A DNA stretch of 64,000 nucleotides from Hydrogenophilales bacterium. Lineage in GTDB: Bacteria; Pseudomonadota; Gammaproteobacteria; Burkholderiales; Thiobacillaceae. The notes beneath the pieces were generated by a model. The model was not told the DNA's origin. It made no database searches and saw nothing but the letters and a program-made list of their open reading frames with translations. The DNA is taken from assembly GCA_016703155.1 (NCBI GenBank), contig JADJCP010000001.1:992001-1056000 (forward strand). Direction: 5' to 3'. The position numbers were made by a program, and so were the translations under genes. Below are positions 1-8,942 of this stretch, in pieces (the first letter of the stretch is position 1; each line of letters begins with the position of its first letter).

Positions 1-352
1 CCAGCGAACGCGCCTCGGCTTCACCCAGGTCGTCGAACAAACGCATCATGTGCTTGTGCACCTCAAGCAGCAGCGCGACATCCAGTTTCTCGGCGGTCGC
101 CAAGCCGCCGAACCAGCGGTCGACATGGGCGCGACCGAGGCGGTGGGCGACGTATTCCGGGGAGAAGTTCTGGACCAGGATGCCCCGCTCGGCGCACAGG
201 CGAACCAGCATGCGCAGCTTGTCGGCGACGATGTCGTCGCGGAAATGGTGTCGATGCATGAAGCAGAGTTCATACAAGGCGCGCATGCGCGGATCGAGGA
301 TGGACTCGGCCAGGGCGTCGGTGATGAATTCGCGGGTCAGGGTAGGTTTCAT
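1..352 (-). CDS. Hypothetical protein, C-terminus cut by window edge
   Basis: An open frame starts at an ATG read leftwards from 352 and runs off the window with no stop, giving about 117 residues beginning MKPTLTREFI. It follows the rnfC-like gene after 31 bases on the same strand, so it is probably the next cistron of the PFOR/Rnf operon. The visible part looks soluble and helical, rich in His and Arg (for example FMHRHHFRDD), with no signal peptide, membrane segment or Cys cluster. I do not recognise the family. The good codon usage and operon position support a real gene; the function is unknown. Confidence 0.6.
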   Translation of the reverse strand, partial: MKPTLTREFITDALAESILDPRMRALYELCFMHRHHFRDDIVADKLRMLVRLCAERGILVQNFSPEYVAHRLGRAHVDRWFGGLATAEKLDVALLLEVHKHMMRLFDDLGEAEARSL

Positions 353-383
353 GGTTCGGGCTGGATCGATAGGGCGATTTGAG

Positions 384-1730
384 TCAGGCGGCGGCGCGGT
401 CGCGCAAAATCCCCTTGGCGATGCGGAACTGCTGCACCAGCGGGATATTCGAGGGGCAGACGTAGGTGCAGCAGCCGCACTCGAAGCAGTCGCCCAAGTG
501 GTACTGACTGCCCATCAGGTCGTATTCACGGCCACCCGCCAGCATGCCGAGCATGGAAGGATTCAGGCCCATGGGGCAGGCATTGACACACTCGCCGCAC
601 TTGATGCACGGGTAGGTCTTGCGCGAGGCATCGGCCTGGATATTCAGCTTGTCGAACACCAGGATGCCTGAAACGCCCTTGGTCACCGGCACGTCGAGCG
701 AGGCGACGGCCTGACCCATCATCGGCCCACCGAGGATGATCTCGCGCTCGCTGACGCCCTCCGCGCCAGCCCAATCCAGGACCGTGCGCATCGGCGTACC
801 GAGTGGCACCCAGTAGTCGCCGGGTTTCTTGATGCCCGGACCGGTCACGGTGACAACCCGCTCCGTCATGCCCTCGCCCGCGGGCAGCAGGCGCCCGAGC
901 AAAGCCAGGGTACCGACGTTGTTGACCACCACGCCAACCTCCAGCGGCAGGCCGCCGGCCGGCACCTTCAGGCCGAGCAGGGACTGCACCAGCATTTTTT
1001 CGGCGCCCTGAGGGTATTTGGTTTCGACCGCCTCGACCGTGATGGCGCCATCGGCGGGCAGGCGGGCGCGGATGTGCTCGACGGCATCCGGCTTGTTGTC
1101 CTCGATACCGATGATGGCGCGCTCGGCACCAACGGCACGCATGGCGTAGCGGATACCCCGGAACATGTCGTCGGTGAGTTCCAGCATCATCCTGTGGTCG
1201 CAGGTGAGGAAGGGCTCGCACTCGCAGCCGTTGACCACCAGGGTGTGAATCTTGCGTTCCTTGGGAACGGTGAGTTTGGCATGGCTGGGGAAAGCCGCGC
1301 CGCCCATGCCGACCATGCCGGTATCCTGGATGGCTTGCAATATCTCTTGAGGACTCAGGGCATCCATGTCCCTGGGCTCGCTCCAGCGCACTTCCTGCGT
1401 GGAGGCTTCATAAACACGGATGACGATGGTCTCGACCCAGTTTCCCTTGGCACTCGGGCGCAGTTCGATAGCCTCGACCACCCCGTCCGCCGGGGCATGC
1501 AGTGGCACGGATAGAAACCCCTCCGCCCGGGCGATAGGTTGTCCGCGTACGACCTCCTGGCCCACCGAAACGATGGGCACCGCCGGCTTGCCAATGTGCT
1601 GCGCGAGGGGGAGGAGGATGCGCGGCGCAAAGGGCATCCGACGAATCGGAGTACCGGCAGTGCTCTTGTTGCTCGCGGGGTGTACCCCGCGGGCGAAAGT
1701 CTTGCGCGTGCTGAATGGGAAGAGGCTCAT
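384..1730 (-). CDS. rnfC: RnfC-like NADH/FMN-binding iron-sulfur protein
   Basis: RnfC family subunit, which in complete Rnf complexes exchanges electrons between NADH and the complex through FMN and two [4Fe-4S] clusters. Visible features are an N-terminal barrel-sandwich region, a glycine-rich nucleotide/FMN site (GMVGMGGAAFPSHAKL), and two cluster motifs near the C-terminus, CIKCGECVNACP and CFECGCCTYVCP. It is about 448 residues and lacks the long Ala/Lys-rich tail of enterobacterial RsxC. The start MSLFPFSTRKTF is preferred; the frame stays open upstream to 1796, but that part reads through a REP-like palindrome. No rnfA, D, G or E is nearby: only the RnfB- and RnfC-like subunits flank the PFOR gene, suggesting a partial Rnf module coupling ferredoxin to NAD(H). 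That coupling is inference. Confidence 0.85.
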   Translation of the reverse strand: MSLFPFSTRKTFARGVHPASNKSTAGTPIRRMPFAPRILLPLAQHIGKPAVPIVSVGQEVVRGQPIARAEGFLSVPLHAPADGVVEAIELRPSAKGNWVETIVIRVYEASTQEVRWSEPRDMDALSPQEILQAIQDTGMVGMGGAAFPSHAKLTVPKERKIHTLVVNGCECEPFLTCDHRMMLELTDDMFRGIRYAMRAVGAERAIIGIEDNKPDAVEHIRARLPADGAITVEAVETKYPQGAEKMLVQSLLGLKVPAGGLPLEVGVVVNNVGTLALLGRLLPAGEGMTERVVTVTGPGIKKPGDYWVPLGTPMRTVLDWAGAEGVSEREIILGGPMMGQAVASLDVPVTKGVSGILVFDKLNIQADASRKTYPCIKCGECVNACPMGLNPSMLGMLAGGREYDLMGSQYHLGDCFECGCCTYVCPSNIPLVQQFRIAKGILRDRAAA

Positions 1731-1741
1731 CGTTGGTCGCC

Positions 1742-1819
1742 TGTAGGAGCGGGCTTTATACCCTTCAGGGTATTGCCCGCGATCCGGTGATCGCAATCGC
1801 GACCCAGGTCGCTCCTACA
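1742..1819. repeat. REP-like palindromic element
   Basis: A 78-base element with complementary ends TGTAGGAGC and GCTCCTACA. Inside are further inverted pairs (GGGC..GCCC, TACCC-TTCA-GGGTA, GCGATC..GATCGC). The edge GTAGGAGCGGGCTT resembles the REP/REPIN families of pseudomonads and other proteobacteria. It lies between the PFOR stop and the rnfC start, within the presumed operon, so as RNA it could fold and alter relative expression. No second copy and no RAYT transposase is in this window. Confidence 0.7.
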
Positions 1820-1834
1820 TGACATCTTCATGAC

Positions 1835-4800
1835 TCAGTTGTATTTCGCCGCCCGGGCGATCAGCTTCTCGACGCCCGGTTCGTTCATGTTCCACGGCGT
1901 GCCGGGATGCAGACACCCGGCGGTGCATTTTTCCGCCGCCTTGACGATGTCGGCGTACTTGGCGCCTTGCGGGTTGATCACCGTGGCCTTCTTGTCGGCG
2001 TTGTAAGCGAACACCTTGGGCGCGCCCTTGGTGCACTCGTCGCAGGCCGTACATTCCGGCGTGTCAATGTACACCGGCTCGTAGCCGTCGGCGGAAGCCG
2101 CCGGAGCCGCCGCGACCGGAGCCGCGGCGGCATCCGCGGGCACACCGGCACCGAAGGTGGCCAGACTGGCGCTGAGCTTCGACAGCAGTTCGGCACGCGC
2201 CTGGTTGGCGATCGCCTCGGTATCGACCGTGGCGACATTCAGGCCGGCGACGTCCTTGAGTTGCTTCCAGAACATCTGCCGCTCCTCGCAGGCCAGCACC
2301 AGCTCCTCGGAGACCATGACGCGCATCAGGCGGTTCTTCTTGTCGACGCCCCAGATGAAGGGGAACCGGCCTTCGCGGTCGTCCTCACTCAACTTGAGGA
2401 AGTCGGCAAGCAGGACCATATCGTCGTTCCAGGTCTCGGGCGGCGCCTTGCGGAACTGCTTGGCGAAGCGGCCTTCGGTCAGGGCAAAATCGGCGAAGGT
2501 CATCGGCAGTTCCATCGTCTGCCGGTCACCGGCCTCGTCGACATAGCCCAGGGTATAGGTCGGCCAATCGGCCTCCATATCCGGGTTGCCGTCCAGCGAC
2601 ACGCACTCGCTGAAGGTGATGCCCTGATCGGGATCGAAGCGGAACAGGGGATAGGCACGCGACTCGACCGCCAGCTTCGACTGTTCCACGGCACGATCGT
2701 CGCCGACGCCATGTTCCGGCGGGCAAACGGCATAAATATTGAACAGCGCCGGACGACGGCTGTTCAGACCGTCGATGAAGCTCTCGATCAGGTGCGTCGG
2801 GCTGGAGATCGCGCTCTGCGCGACGAAGGCGCTGCGGTGCGCCATGCCGATCAGGGAGATTTCCTTGCGGATCTCTTTCTTGCCCTTGCCCTTCTTGCCG
2901 TACGGCGACATGTCGGCCACCTGGCTGATGAAGCCCGAGGTACAGGCCTGGCCGCCGGTGTTGGAGTACACCTGGGTATCGACCACCAGGATCTTCACCG
3001 GCATGCCGGTCATCAGGGCACGCGACAGGTTCTGGAAACCGATGTCGTACATGGCGCCGTCGCCGCCGATGGAGACCACGGGCGGGCAGAGCTTCCACTC
3101 CTCTTCGGAGAATTTCTCCCAGTTGAAATAGGTGAACTCGGCACCGTGCTCTTCAGCGTTATAGCCGCCATTCAACTCGATCTCGGCCATGCGCACGGCC
3201 TTGAAGCCTTCCGTCATCTTCGCCATGTGGCCCTCGAAGAGACCCAGAGCGACCGACGGCGAGTCCTGGAACAGGTGCGAAGTCCAGGGGAACGGGTACG
3301 GGTTGTACGGATAGGTCGAGCCCCATACCGAGGTACAACCGGTGGAGTTGACGATGCCCATCTCGGCGCGACCGCGGCGGGTCGGGCCTTCGACATAGCG
3401 CCACTTCAGGTCTTTCAGTTTTTCCAGGAGCTGGGTCGCCCAGCGCAGCCACTGCGGGTCGATGGGCTGGGCGGCATGCGCCGCCATCAGGCTTTCCGAC
3501 AGGTTGGCCAGGGTCAGATCCTCGCCCTTGTGCGATTCGACGGCCTGCATGACGGCGCGCGTATCGCCCAGGTTCACCGACTCGGTGAGCCTCATGCGAA
3601 TGTGTTTTTCCAGGCCGACGATCAGGCCATCGATCTTCTCCAGGAAACCCTTGACGCGCGGCTGCATCAGCGCGGTCACGGTCGCGGTGAACAGGTGGAT
3701 GGTGGTCTTCTCGCCGCAGCCCAGGCAGGCGCCATCGCCACAGGCCATGGCACCGTAGTTCTTCTTGTCGAGCAGCAGGGTTTCCAGGGCGCCGATCTTC
3801 TCGTCCAGGTTGTCGATGCGGCTGTAATCCTTGGGTGTGGTCGGCAGGTCAAGCCAGAATTTCCAGTCCTTCTGTAGCTGCTCGATGCTGCCCTCGGTCT
3901 GGGTGACCATCTTCAGGGCATCGTCGTCGCAAACGTCGACACACAGGGCACAGCCCTTGCAGGTATAGGGGTTGACGGTGATCGAGAACAGGCCGCCGCT
4001 GCCCTTCGCCTTCTTTTCCTTGTTGGTCCAGTAGGGCTTGGTGGTGGCGAACTGGAATTCGCCGATGGCCTGTTCGAGGAGATGGTATTCATCCTCCATC
4101 GCCGTACTGCCCTGATTCGGATCTTCATGCAGCGCCTGATCGATGGCCTGCCTGAGCAGAGCGCGCACGTCCAGGCCGTCCTTGTCGAGCACGGCACGCA
4201 AGCGCTTCTCGATATTGCGCGCGCCCTTGCGCAGGAAGCGCGTCGGCCGGCCGCCCATTTCGATCTTGGTGATCGCACTGTTGAGCATCTCGGCGACCGG
4301 GGTCACCAAGCCGGGGATGGCCGAGTCCGGGCACTGGGTGTAGCAGTTGCCGCAAGCCGTGCAGTTCTCGGCGAGCCACACCGGGTGCTCGAAGCGGATC
4401 TGCGTCATGTCGCGATAGACGCCGGTCACCGCCGGGATCAGGGCCATGCCCATGAAGGGATCGGTCAGGTTGTCGGAACCCTTGCCGGAGACATAGAAGT
4501 TACCGGTCTGTTCCCAGAAGCGGTGGATGTCGGTGGCGCCACCGTTGCCTTCCGGCTGCTGCTTGAGCATCACCGGCAAGGCGGGCGCGGTCTTCATCGA
4601 CGGCGCCTGACGCGCGCCAACCTGTTTGACCTCGGCGGGGATCTCGTGAATCTCGGTGTAACCGCGCTTGACGACGCGCAGGTTATCGTCGACGACGCGC
4701 TTGCCTTTTTTACCGAATTTGGACTCGAGCTGGTTCTCGATGGCCTTGAACAGGGTGTCCTCGTCCAGGCCGGCGCGCGTCATGACGTCGGAGGCATGGA

Positions 4801-6772
4801 AGAAGGCGCCCTGGAAGGCATTGCCCTGCATGCGCAGTTGCAGCTCTGGATTGGAGGATTCCTCGCGGGCGATGGTAAAGGCATCCAGATAGAAGACATG
4901 GATGTCCTTCTCGACGATGGCCTTCTGGGTCGCCATCGGGAAGGTCGCCCAGAGCGCGGCGGCATCCGGCAGGTTGCTCTGGATGATGAACACGCCACCC
5001 TTGACCAGGCCGGCAATGGCATTGGTGTGCAGAAATACCTGCGGGTCGGGCGACAGCACCACGTCGACGTTGGTGTATTCGCAGTTGATGCGGATCGGCT
5101 CCGGTGCCGCCGACAGGTAATAGGTGGTTGGCTGGCCCTTTTTCTCGGAGCCGTATTTCGGATTCGCCTTGATGTCCCAGCCGAGCAGTTCGAACAGGGT
5201 CATCGCCAGGTTCTTGCCGGTGGTCACCGCGCCCCAGCCACCCACCGAGTGCATGCGCACGGCGATGGCCTTCGCGGGCATCAGATTCGGATTCTCGGAG
5301 CCGTGCAGGGCCATTTCCTTGATGCGCGGGTAGGCGGCGAGGATCTCCTGCTGATGGATCTCCTGCTTGGGGTTGGCGGCCTGGTCGCGGACGAAGTCGA
5401 TGGACAGGTAGAAGAACTTCTTGTGGGCCCCCTTCTCCAGCATGTTCTCGACGGCGGCGATCAGCGCCTCGGGCTGCAGGTCGCGCGAACCCAGGCCATA
5501 GCAGCCGGAATACAGGCGCGGCATGTCCTTGGCGGAGGTATAGCTTGCATAGCCGGCATAGGCACCGTTATCGCTGCCGTTCTCCAGACATTTGCTGAGC
5601 GTCGAACGCACCTCGCGCATCAACGGCAGGTCTTCGGACAGGGGCTGGTCGGTGCGCTCCAGCACGGCGACGCCTTTCTTGCCTTTCAGGATATGGCCCA
5701 GCACCTCGCCCGGGAACGGACGGAACAGGGTCAGATTGACCACGCCGACCTTGAGTTTGCGGGTCGCGCGCAGGTAGTCGGCGACGGCCTCGGCCTGCAC
5801 GGTCATGCTGCCCATGCCGAAGATCACATAGTCGGCGTCCTCGCACTTGTAGGCATCGACCTGGCTGTACTTGCGGCCGGTCAGTTCGGCGTATTCCCTG
5901 GTGCATTGGTCGAACAGCGCCGGGATGTGGTCGAAGAAATACGGCCGCTGCGCGGCGGTGGCCTGCATGTGCGCGTCCTGGTTGGCGACGGCGCCGGAGG
6001 TGACCGGGTTGTCGACATCCCACAGGGCGGGCATGCGGCGACGCTTCGGGCCGTAGATGATGCGCTGCGCCGGCGTCGGCGTGTCGATGATGTCGTCCGG
6101 CTTGCCGAGAAACTCGGCGACCAGTTCGCGCTCGGGGAGGCGCGGCGATTCGATCAGGTGCGTGGTCAGGAAGCCGTCCATGGCGGCAATGGCCGGGGTC
6201 AGGGACAACTCGGCGGTCTTGCGGGCGATCAGGTTCAGGTCGGCGGCTTCCTGGGCGCTCTTGGCCATCATCTGGATGAAGCCGGTGTCGTCGATGCAGT
6301 GGTAATCATCATGGCCGGCATGCACGTTGAGGGTGGCCTTGGTGATCGCCCGACAGCCCATGTTCAGGACATAGGGCAGGCGCTTGCCGACGGCGCCGTA
6401 GAGCGACTCGTGCATGAAGGCGACGCCCTGCGCCGAGGAGAAATTGGTGGCGCGCAGCCCGGTCATGGCCATGCCGGCGGTGACGCCGGCGGCGGCGTGT
6501 TCGGATTCGGGCTCGACGAAGATCAATGGCCGGTCGGAAATGTTCAGGTGCCCGGCGGCGACGGCCTCGGACCAGTACTCGCCCATGTTGGTGGAGGGGG
6601 TGATGGGGTAGGCCCCGGCGGCATCGGAGGCCTCGCGTTCGACCAGGATGACGGCGGTGTTGCCGTCGATGGCATCGCGCACCCCGGGGTATTTCACTTT
6701 CCTGGCGTCGGCCTTGGCGGCTACGCCGGCCTCAAGCAGGTGGGTCTGGGCAGAAAAGAGCTTCTTCAACAT
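1835..6772 (-). CDS. nifJ: Giant pyruvate:ferredoxin (flavodoxin) oxidoreductase with fused C-terminal ferredoxin
   Basis: Single-chain 2-oxoacid oxidoreductase of the NifJ/PFOR family: pyruvate + CoA + oxidised ferredoxin to acetyl-CoA + CO2 + reduced ferredoxin, reversible. At 1645 residues it is much longer than the usual 1170-1200. Order: pyrimidine-binding domain (from about 30, AYPITPSTNMGEYW), transketolase-C-like domain (about 300-430, GMGSMTVQAEAVADYL), gamma domain (about 500-700, GGWGAVTTGKNLA), two [4Fe-4S] motifs (CTACGNCYTQC near 803, CKGCALCVDVC near 937), and a TPP domain (CGDGACLGCGEKT near 1007, GGDGAMYDIG near 1233, SNTGGQACTSG near 1270). After an Ala/Pro linker near 1550 comes a ferredoxin-like module with CTACDEC and CTAGCLHPG. 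It sits between rnfB- and rnfC-like genes, so the fused ferredoxin may pass electrons straight to them. Pyruvate is the likely substrate but another 2-oxoacid is possible. Confidence 0.9.
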   Translation of the reverse strand: MLKKLFSAQTHLLEAGVAAKADARKVKYPGVRDAIDGNTAVILVEREASDAAGAYPITPSTNMGEYWSEAVAAGHLNISDRPLIFVEPESEHAAAGVTAGMAMTGLRATNFSSAQGVAFMHESLYGAVGKRLPYVLNMGCRAITKATLNVHAGHDDYHCIDDTGFIQMMAKSAQEAADLNLIARKTAELSLTPAIAAMDGFLTTHLIESPRLPERELVAEFLGKPDDIIDTPTPAQRIIYGPKRRRMPALWDVDNPVTSGAVANQDAHMQATAAQRPYFFDHIPALFDQCTREYAELTGRKYSQVDAYKCEDADYVIFGMGSMTVQAEAVADYLRATRKLKVGVVNLTLFRPFPGEVLGHILKGKKGVAVLERTDQPLSEDLPLMREVRSTLSKCLENGSDNGAYAGYASYTSAKDMPRLYSGCYGLGSRDLQPEALIAAVENMLEKGAHKKFFYLSIDFVRDQAANPKQEIHQQEILAAYPRIKEMALHGSENPNLMPAKAIAVRMHSVGGWGAVTTGKNLAMTLFELLGWDIKANPKYGSEKKGQPTTYYLSAAPEPIRINCEYTNVDVVLSPDPQVFLHTNAIAGLVKGGVFIIQSNLPDAAALWATFPMATQKAIVEKDIHVFYLDAFTIAREESSNPELQLRMQGNAFQGAFFHASDVMTRAGLDEDTLFKAIENQLESKFGKKGKRVVDDNLRVVKRGYTEIHEIPAEVKQVGARQAPSMKTAPALPVMLKQQPEGNGGATDIHRFWEQTGNFYVSGKGSDNLTDPFMGMALIPAVTGVYRDMTQIRFEHPVWLAENCTACGNCYTQCPDSAIPGLVTPVAEMLNSAITKIEMGGRPTRFLRKGARNIEKRLRAVLDKDGLDVRALLRQAIDQALHEDPNQGSTAMEDEYHLLEQAIGEFQFATTKPYWTNKEKKAKGSGGLFSITVNPYTCKGCALCVDVCDDDALKMVTQTEGSIEQLQKDWKFWLDLPTTPKDYSRIDNLDEKIGALETLLLDKKNYGAMACGDGACLGCGEKTTIHLFTATVTALMQPRVKGFLEKIDGLIVGLEKHIRMRLTESVNLGDTRAVMQAVESHKGEDLTLANLSESLMAAHAAQPIDPQWLRWATQLLEKLKDLKWRYVEGPTRRGRAEMGIVNSTGCTSVWGSTYPYNPYPFPWTSHLFQDSPSVALGLFEGHMAKMTEGFKAVRMAEIELNGGYNAEEHGAEFTYFNWEKFSEEEWKLCPPVVSIGGDGAMYDIGFQNLSRALMTGMPVKILVVDTQVYSNTGGQACTSGFISQVADMSPYGKKGKGKKEIRKEISLIGMAHRSAFVAQSAISSPTHLIESFIDGLNSRRPALFNIYAVCPPEHGVGDDRAVEQSKLAVESRAYPLFRFDPDQGITFSECVSLDGNPDMEADWPTYTLGYVDEAGDRQTMELPMTFADFALTEGRFAKQFRKAPPETWNDDMVLLADFLKLSEDDREGRFPFIWGVDKKNRLMRVMVSEELVLACEERQMFWKQLKDVAGLNVATVDTEAIANQARAELLSKLSASLATFGAGVPADAAAAPVAAAPAASADGYEPVYIDTPECTACDECTKGAPKVFAYNADKKATVINPQGAKYADIVKAAEKCTAGCLHPGTPWNMNEPGVEKLIARAAKYN

Positions 6773-6818
6773 GATAGATGTCCCCCTCAGGACGATTCCA
6801 GGTTACTTGGATTCGGTT

Positions 6819-7700
6819 TCAACCTTCGCTGGCCACCGGCAACGGCGTCATGCGAACGATCTTCTTGGCTTCCTTGCCCTTCTTCACCTGTGCGCCTTCG
6901 AGCCAGACAATGGCGCCGGTCGGGCAGCGTTCGATGGCCTTGGCCGTAGCGAGGCGATTCTGACCATAGTCGATGGTTGCCAGCTCATGATCGAGTTTCA
7001 TCAAGCCGGGCGCGGCATCGGCAACGCACTTGCCGCAGGCGGTGCAGGCAACTTCGCACTGTTTCTCGGCGGTGTCGCCGTCAGCATGGTTCTTGCAGGC
7101 CACCCAAAGCTTGTGGGTGATCGGTTGCAGCGAGAACAAGGCCTTCGGGCAGACTTCGACGCAGTCGCCGCATGCGGTACATTTGTCGACATCGACCTCG
7201 GGCAGACCGAAGCTGTTCATGGTGATGGCATCGAAATCGCAGACCACCTCGCAGTCGGCGAGGCCCAGACACCCCCAGGCGCAATCCTTGCCGCCGCCAC
7301 CGACGGTCGCCGCCGCGCGGCAGGAATCCAGACCCTGGTAGTGAGCCCGCTGACGGGCGACGTGCTTGCCGCCGGCGCAGGCCAGCCGAGCCACCTGCTT
7401 GACGACATCGCCCATATCAACACCGAGGAACTTGGCGATATAGGCGTTCATATCCGGGGAATTGACCGAGCACTTGGCAGGCACGATCTTGCCGTCGACC
7501 ACCTGCTCGGCGAAGTTGCGGCAACCGGCCGTGCCACAGGCACCGCAATTGGACTTGGGCAGCATCTCCTCGACCTCGCCGATGCGCGGGTCTTCGTAGA
7601 CATACAGGCGTTTGTTGGCGACCGCCAGCAACCATGCCAACAGGCCGCCCAGGATGGCCATGAAGGCCCCCGCAAGTGCCACGCTAACAATCAATTCCAT
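6819..7700 (-). CDS. rnfB: RnfB-like membrane-anchored polyferredoxin
   Basis: RnfB/RsxB family electron carrier. One N-terminal membrane helix (ELIVSVALAGAFMAILGG) is followed by the Fe-S domain signature CGACGTAGCRNFAEQVVDGK and then by several Cys clusters, including CTACGDCVEVCP and CTACGKC, for about 293 residues. ATG at 7700 is preferred because GAGAGAG lies just upstream; a GTG at 7730 would add ten residues. First gene of the minus-strand operon, 46 bases before the PFOR gene. In a full Rnf complex RnfB accepts electrons from ferredoxin; here it probably tethers electron flow from the PFOR to the membrane or to the RnfC-like protein. The missing RnfA/D/E/G subunits argue against a complete ion pump at this locus. 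Confidence 0.85.
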   Translation of the reverse strand: MELIVSVALAGAFMAILGGLLAWLLAVANKRLYVYEDPRIGEVEEMLPKSNCGACGTAGCRNFAEQVVDGKIVPAKCSVNSPDMNAYIAKFLGVDMGDVVKQVARLACAGGKHVARQRAHYQGLDSCRAAATVGGGGKDCAWGCLGLADCEVVCDFDAITMNSFGLPEVDVDKCTACGDCVEVCPKALFSLQPITHKLWVACKNHADGDTAEKQCEVACTACGKCVADAAPGLMKLDHELATIDYGQNRLATAKAIERCPTGAIVWLEGAQVKKGKEAKKIVRMTPLPVASEG

Positions 7701-7787
7701 CGCTCTCTCAAACAATTCCGACAAATTCACTACGGTTTATCGGATGGTTTTATCTTGATTTTGCTGCGGTGCACATAATAAAAGTTT

Positions 7788-7813
7788 TCAATTATTTGAC
7801 AGATCAATTATTT
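7788..7813. promoter_or_regulatory. Candidate LysR operator between rnfB and the LysR gene
   Basis: The 164-194 bases between the divergent rnfB and LysR starts are strikingly AT-rich for this genome. They contain two exact copies of TCAATTATTT 16 bases apart (7788-7797, 7804-7813), and around the gap TTGA-CAGA-TCAA forms an inverted repeat. LysR regulators usually bind such sites in divergent promoters. Function is inferred from position and symmetry only. Confidence 0.45.
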
Positions 7814-7894
7814 CAATCTTGAATATTGGTATGGTTAATGTAGTCAGATACCTCTCAACCTTAGACCATTGTACTGTCGTGTAAAGGTACACCG

Positions 7895-8929
7895 ATGTCC
7901 GAAGAATCACCGCTTTACTACAAGAACAATCGCCTCAAGCAGTTGCGCGCATTTCACCACGTCGTGCGCTGCGGCAGCATCTCCCGGGCCGCTGAAAAAC
8001 TCTTCCTGAGCCAACCGTCGGTGTCGCTGCAAATCCAGGCGCTGGAGCGCGAACTGAGCGTCACCCTGTTCGAACGGCGCGGCCCACACCTGAAATTGAC
8101 GCCCGAGGGCGAAGCCCTCTACCTGCTCGCCGAACCCCTCGTGGACGGCATCGACAAGCTGCAAGAGAATTTTTCGGCGCAATTCGGCAAGCTGGAATCC
8201 GGCGACCTGAACATCGGCGCCGGTGAGTCGACCATCCTGTATATCCTTCCCGAGCCGGTGAAGCGCTTCGTTGGAGCGTATCCCAAGGTGCATCTGAAGA
8301 TGCACAACGTCACCGGCCGCGACGGTCTGAAAATGCTCAAGGCCGACGAGATCGACTTCGCCGTGGGCTCGATGCTCGACGTGCCCGAGGACATCGAATA
8401 CCGGCCCATCGTCACCTTCGAGCCAATGCTGATCACGCCGCTGGATCATCCCCTGGCGCGCAAAGTCGAGGCCGGCGAGGAAGTGACCCTGGAGGACGTC
8501 AGCCAGTTCGGCCTGATCCTGCCGCCCAGCCATCTGTCCACGTGGCGCATCGTCAAATACGTCTTCCAGCAGCACAACCTGACATTCACCGTGACGCTCG
8601 AAGCCGGCGGCTGGGAAGTCATCAAGAAATATGTGGAGCTGGGCATGGGCATTTCCATCGTCACCGATATCTGCCTGACCGGCTCGGAAAAGCTGATGCA
8701 CATCCCCCTGACCAACTATTTCCCGCAGCGTGGTTACGGACTGGTGATGCGCAAGGGGCGTTTTCTGTCACCGCAGGCGCGGCGCTTCATCGAGATCATG
8801 GAGCAGGTCTATGCGGCGGGAATGACAGCGCCCGCCGCCCTTGCAGGCGTCACGCCCGAGGCCGACCTGGGCGCGGAGATCGCCACGCCCACCCCCCGGA
8901 AGTCCCGTAGCAGCAAAGCCAAGCGCTAG
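7895..8929 (+). CDS. LysR-family transcriptional regulator
   Basis: A 344-residue LysR-type regulator. The N-terminal winged helix-turn-helix spans about residues 12-75 (LRAFHHVVRCGSISRAAEKL, then SQPSVSLQIQALE, FERRGPHLKLT). A periplasmic-binding-protein-like effector domain covers about 100-310, and the Lys/Arg/Ser-rich tail is probably disordered. It is divergent from the rnfB-PFOR-rnfC operon and separated by an AT-rich region with repeated half-sites, the classic arrangement for a regulator of its neighbour plus itself. The effector is unknown; a redox or 2-oxoacid signal is a guess. It ends 13 bases from the convergent phoD gene. Confidence 0.88.
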   Translation: MSEESPLYYKNNRLKQLRAFHHVVRCGSISRAAEKLFLSQPSVSLQIQALERELSVTLFERRGPHLKLTPEGEALYLLAEPLVDGIDKLQENFSAQFGKLESGDLNIGAGESTILYILPEPVKRFVGAYPKVHLKMHNVTGRDGLKMLKADEIDFAVGSMLDVPEDIEYRPIVTFEPMLITPLDHPLARKVEAGEEVTLEDVSQFGLILPPSHLSTWRIVKYVFQQHNLTFTVTLEAGGWEVIKKYVELGMGISIVTDICLTGSEKLMHIPLTNYFPQRGYGLVMRKGRFLSPQARRFIEIMEQVYAAGMTAPAALAGVTPEADLGAEIATPTPRKSRSSKAKR

Positions 8930-8942
8930 GCTCGACCAAATC

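Noticed and set aside
4082..6949. Long plus-strand open frame of 955 codons opposite the PFOR gene
   Set aside because: Composition is that of a GC-rich antisense shadow (many His, Gln, Gly, Val), with no domain, and the minus-strand PFOR motifs are unmistakable.
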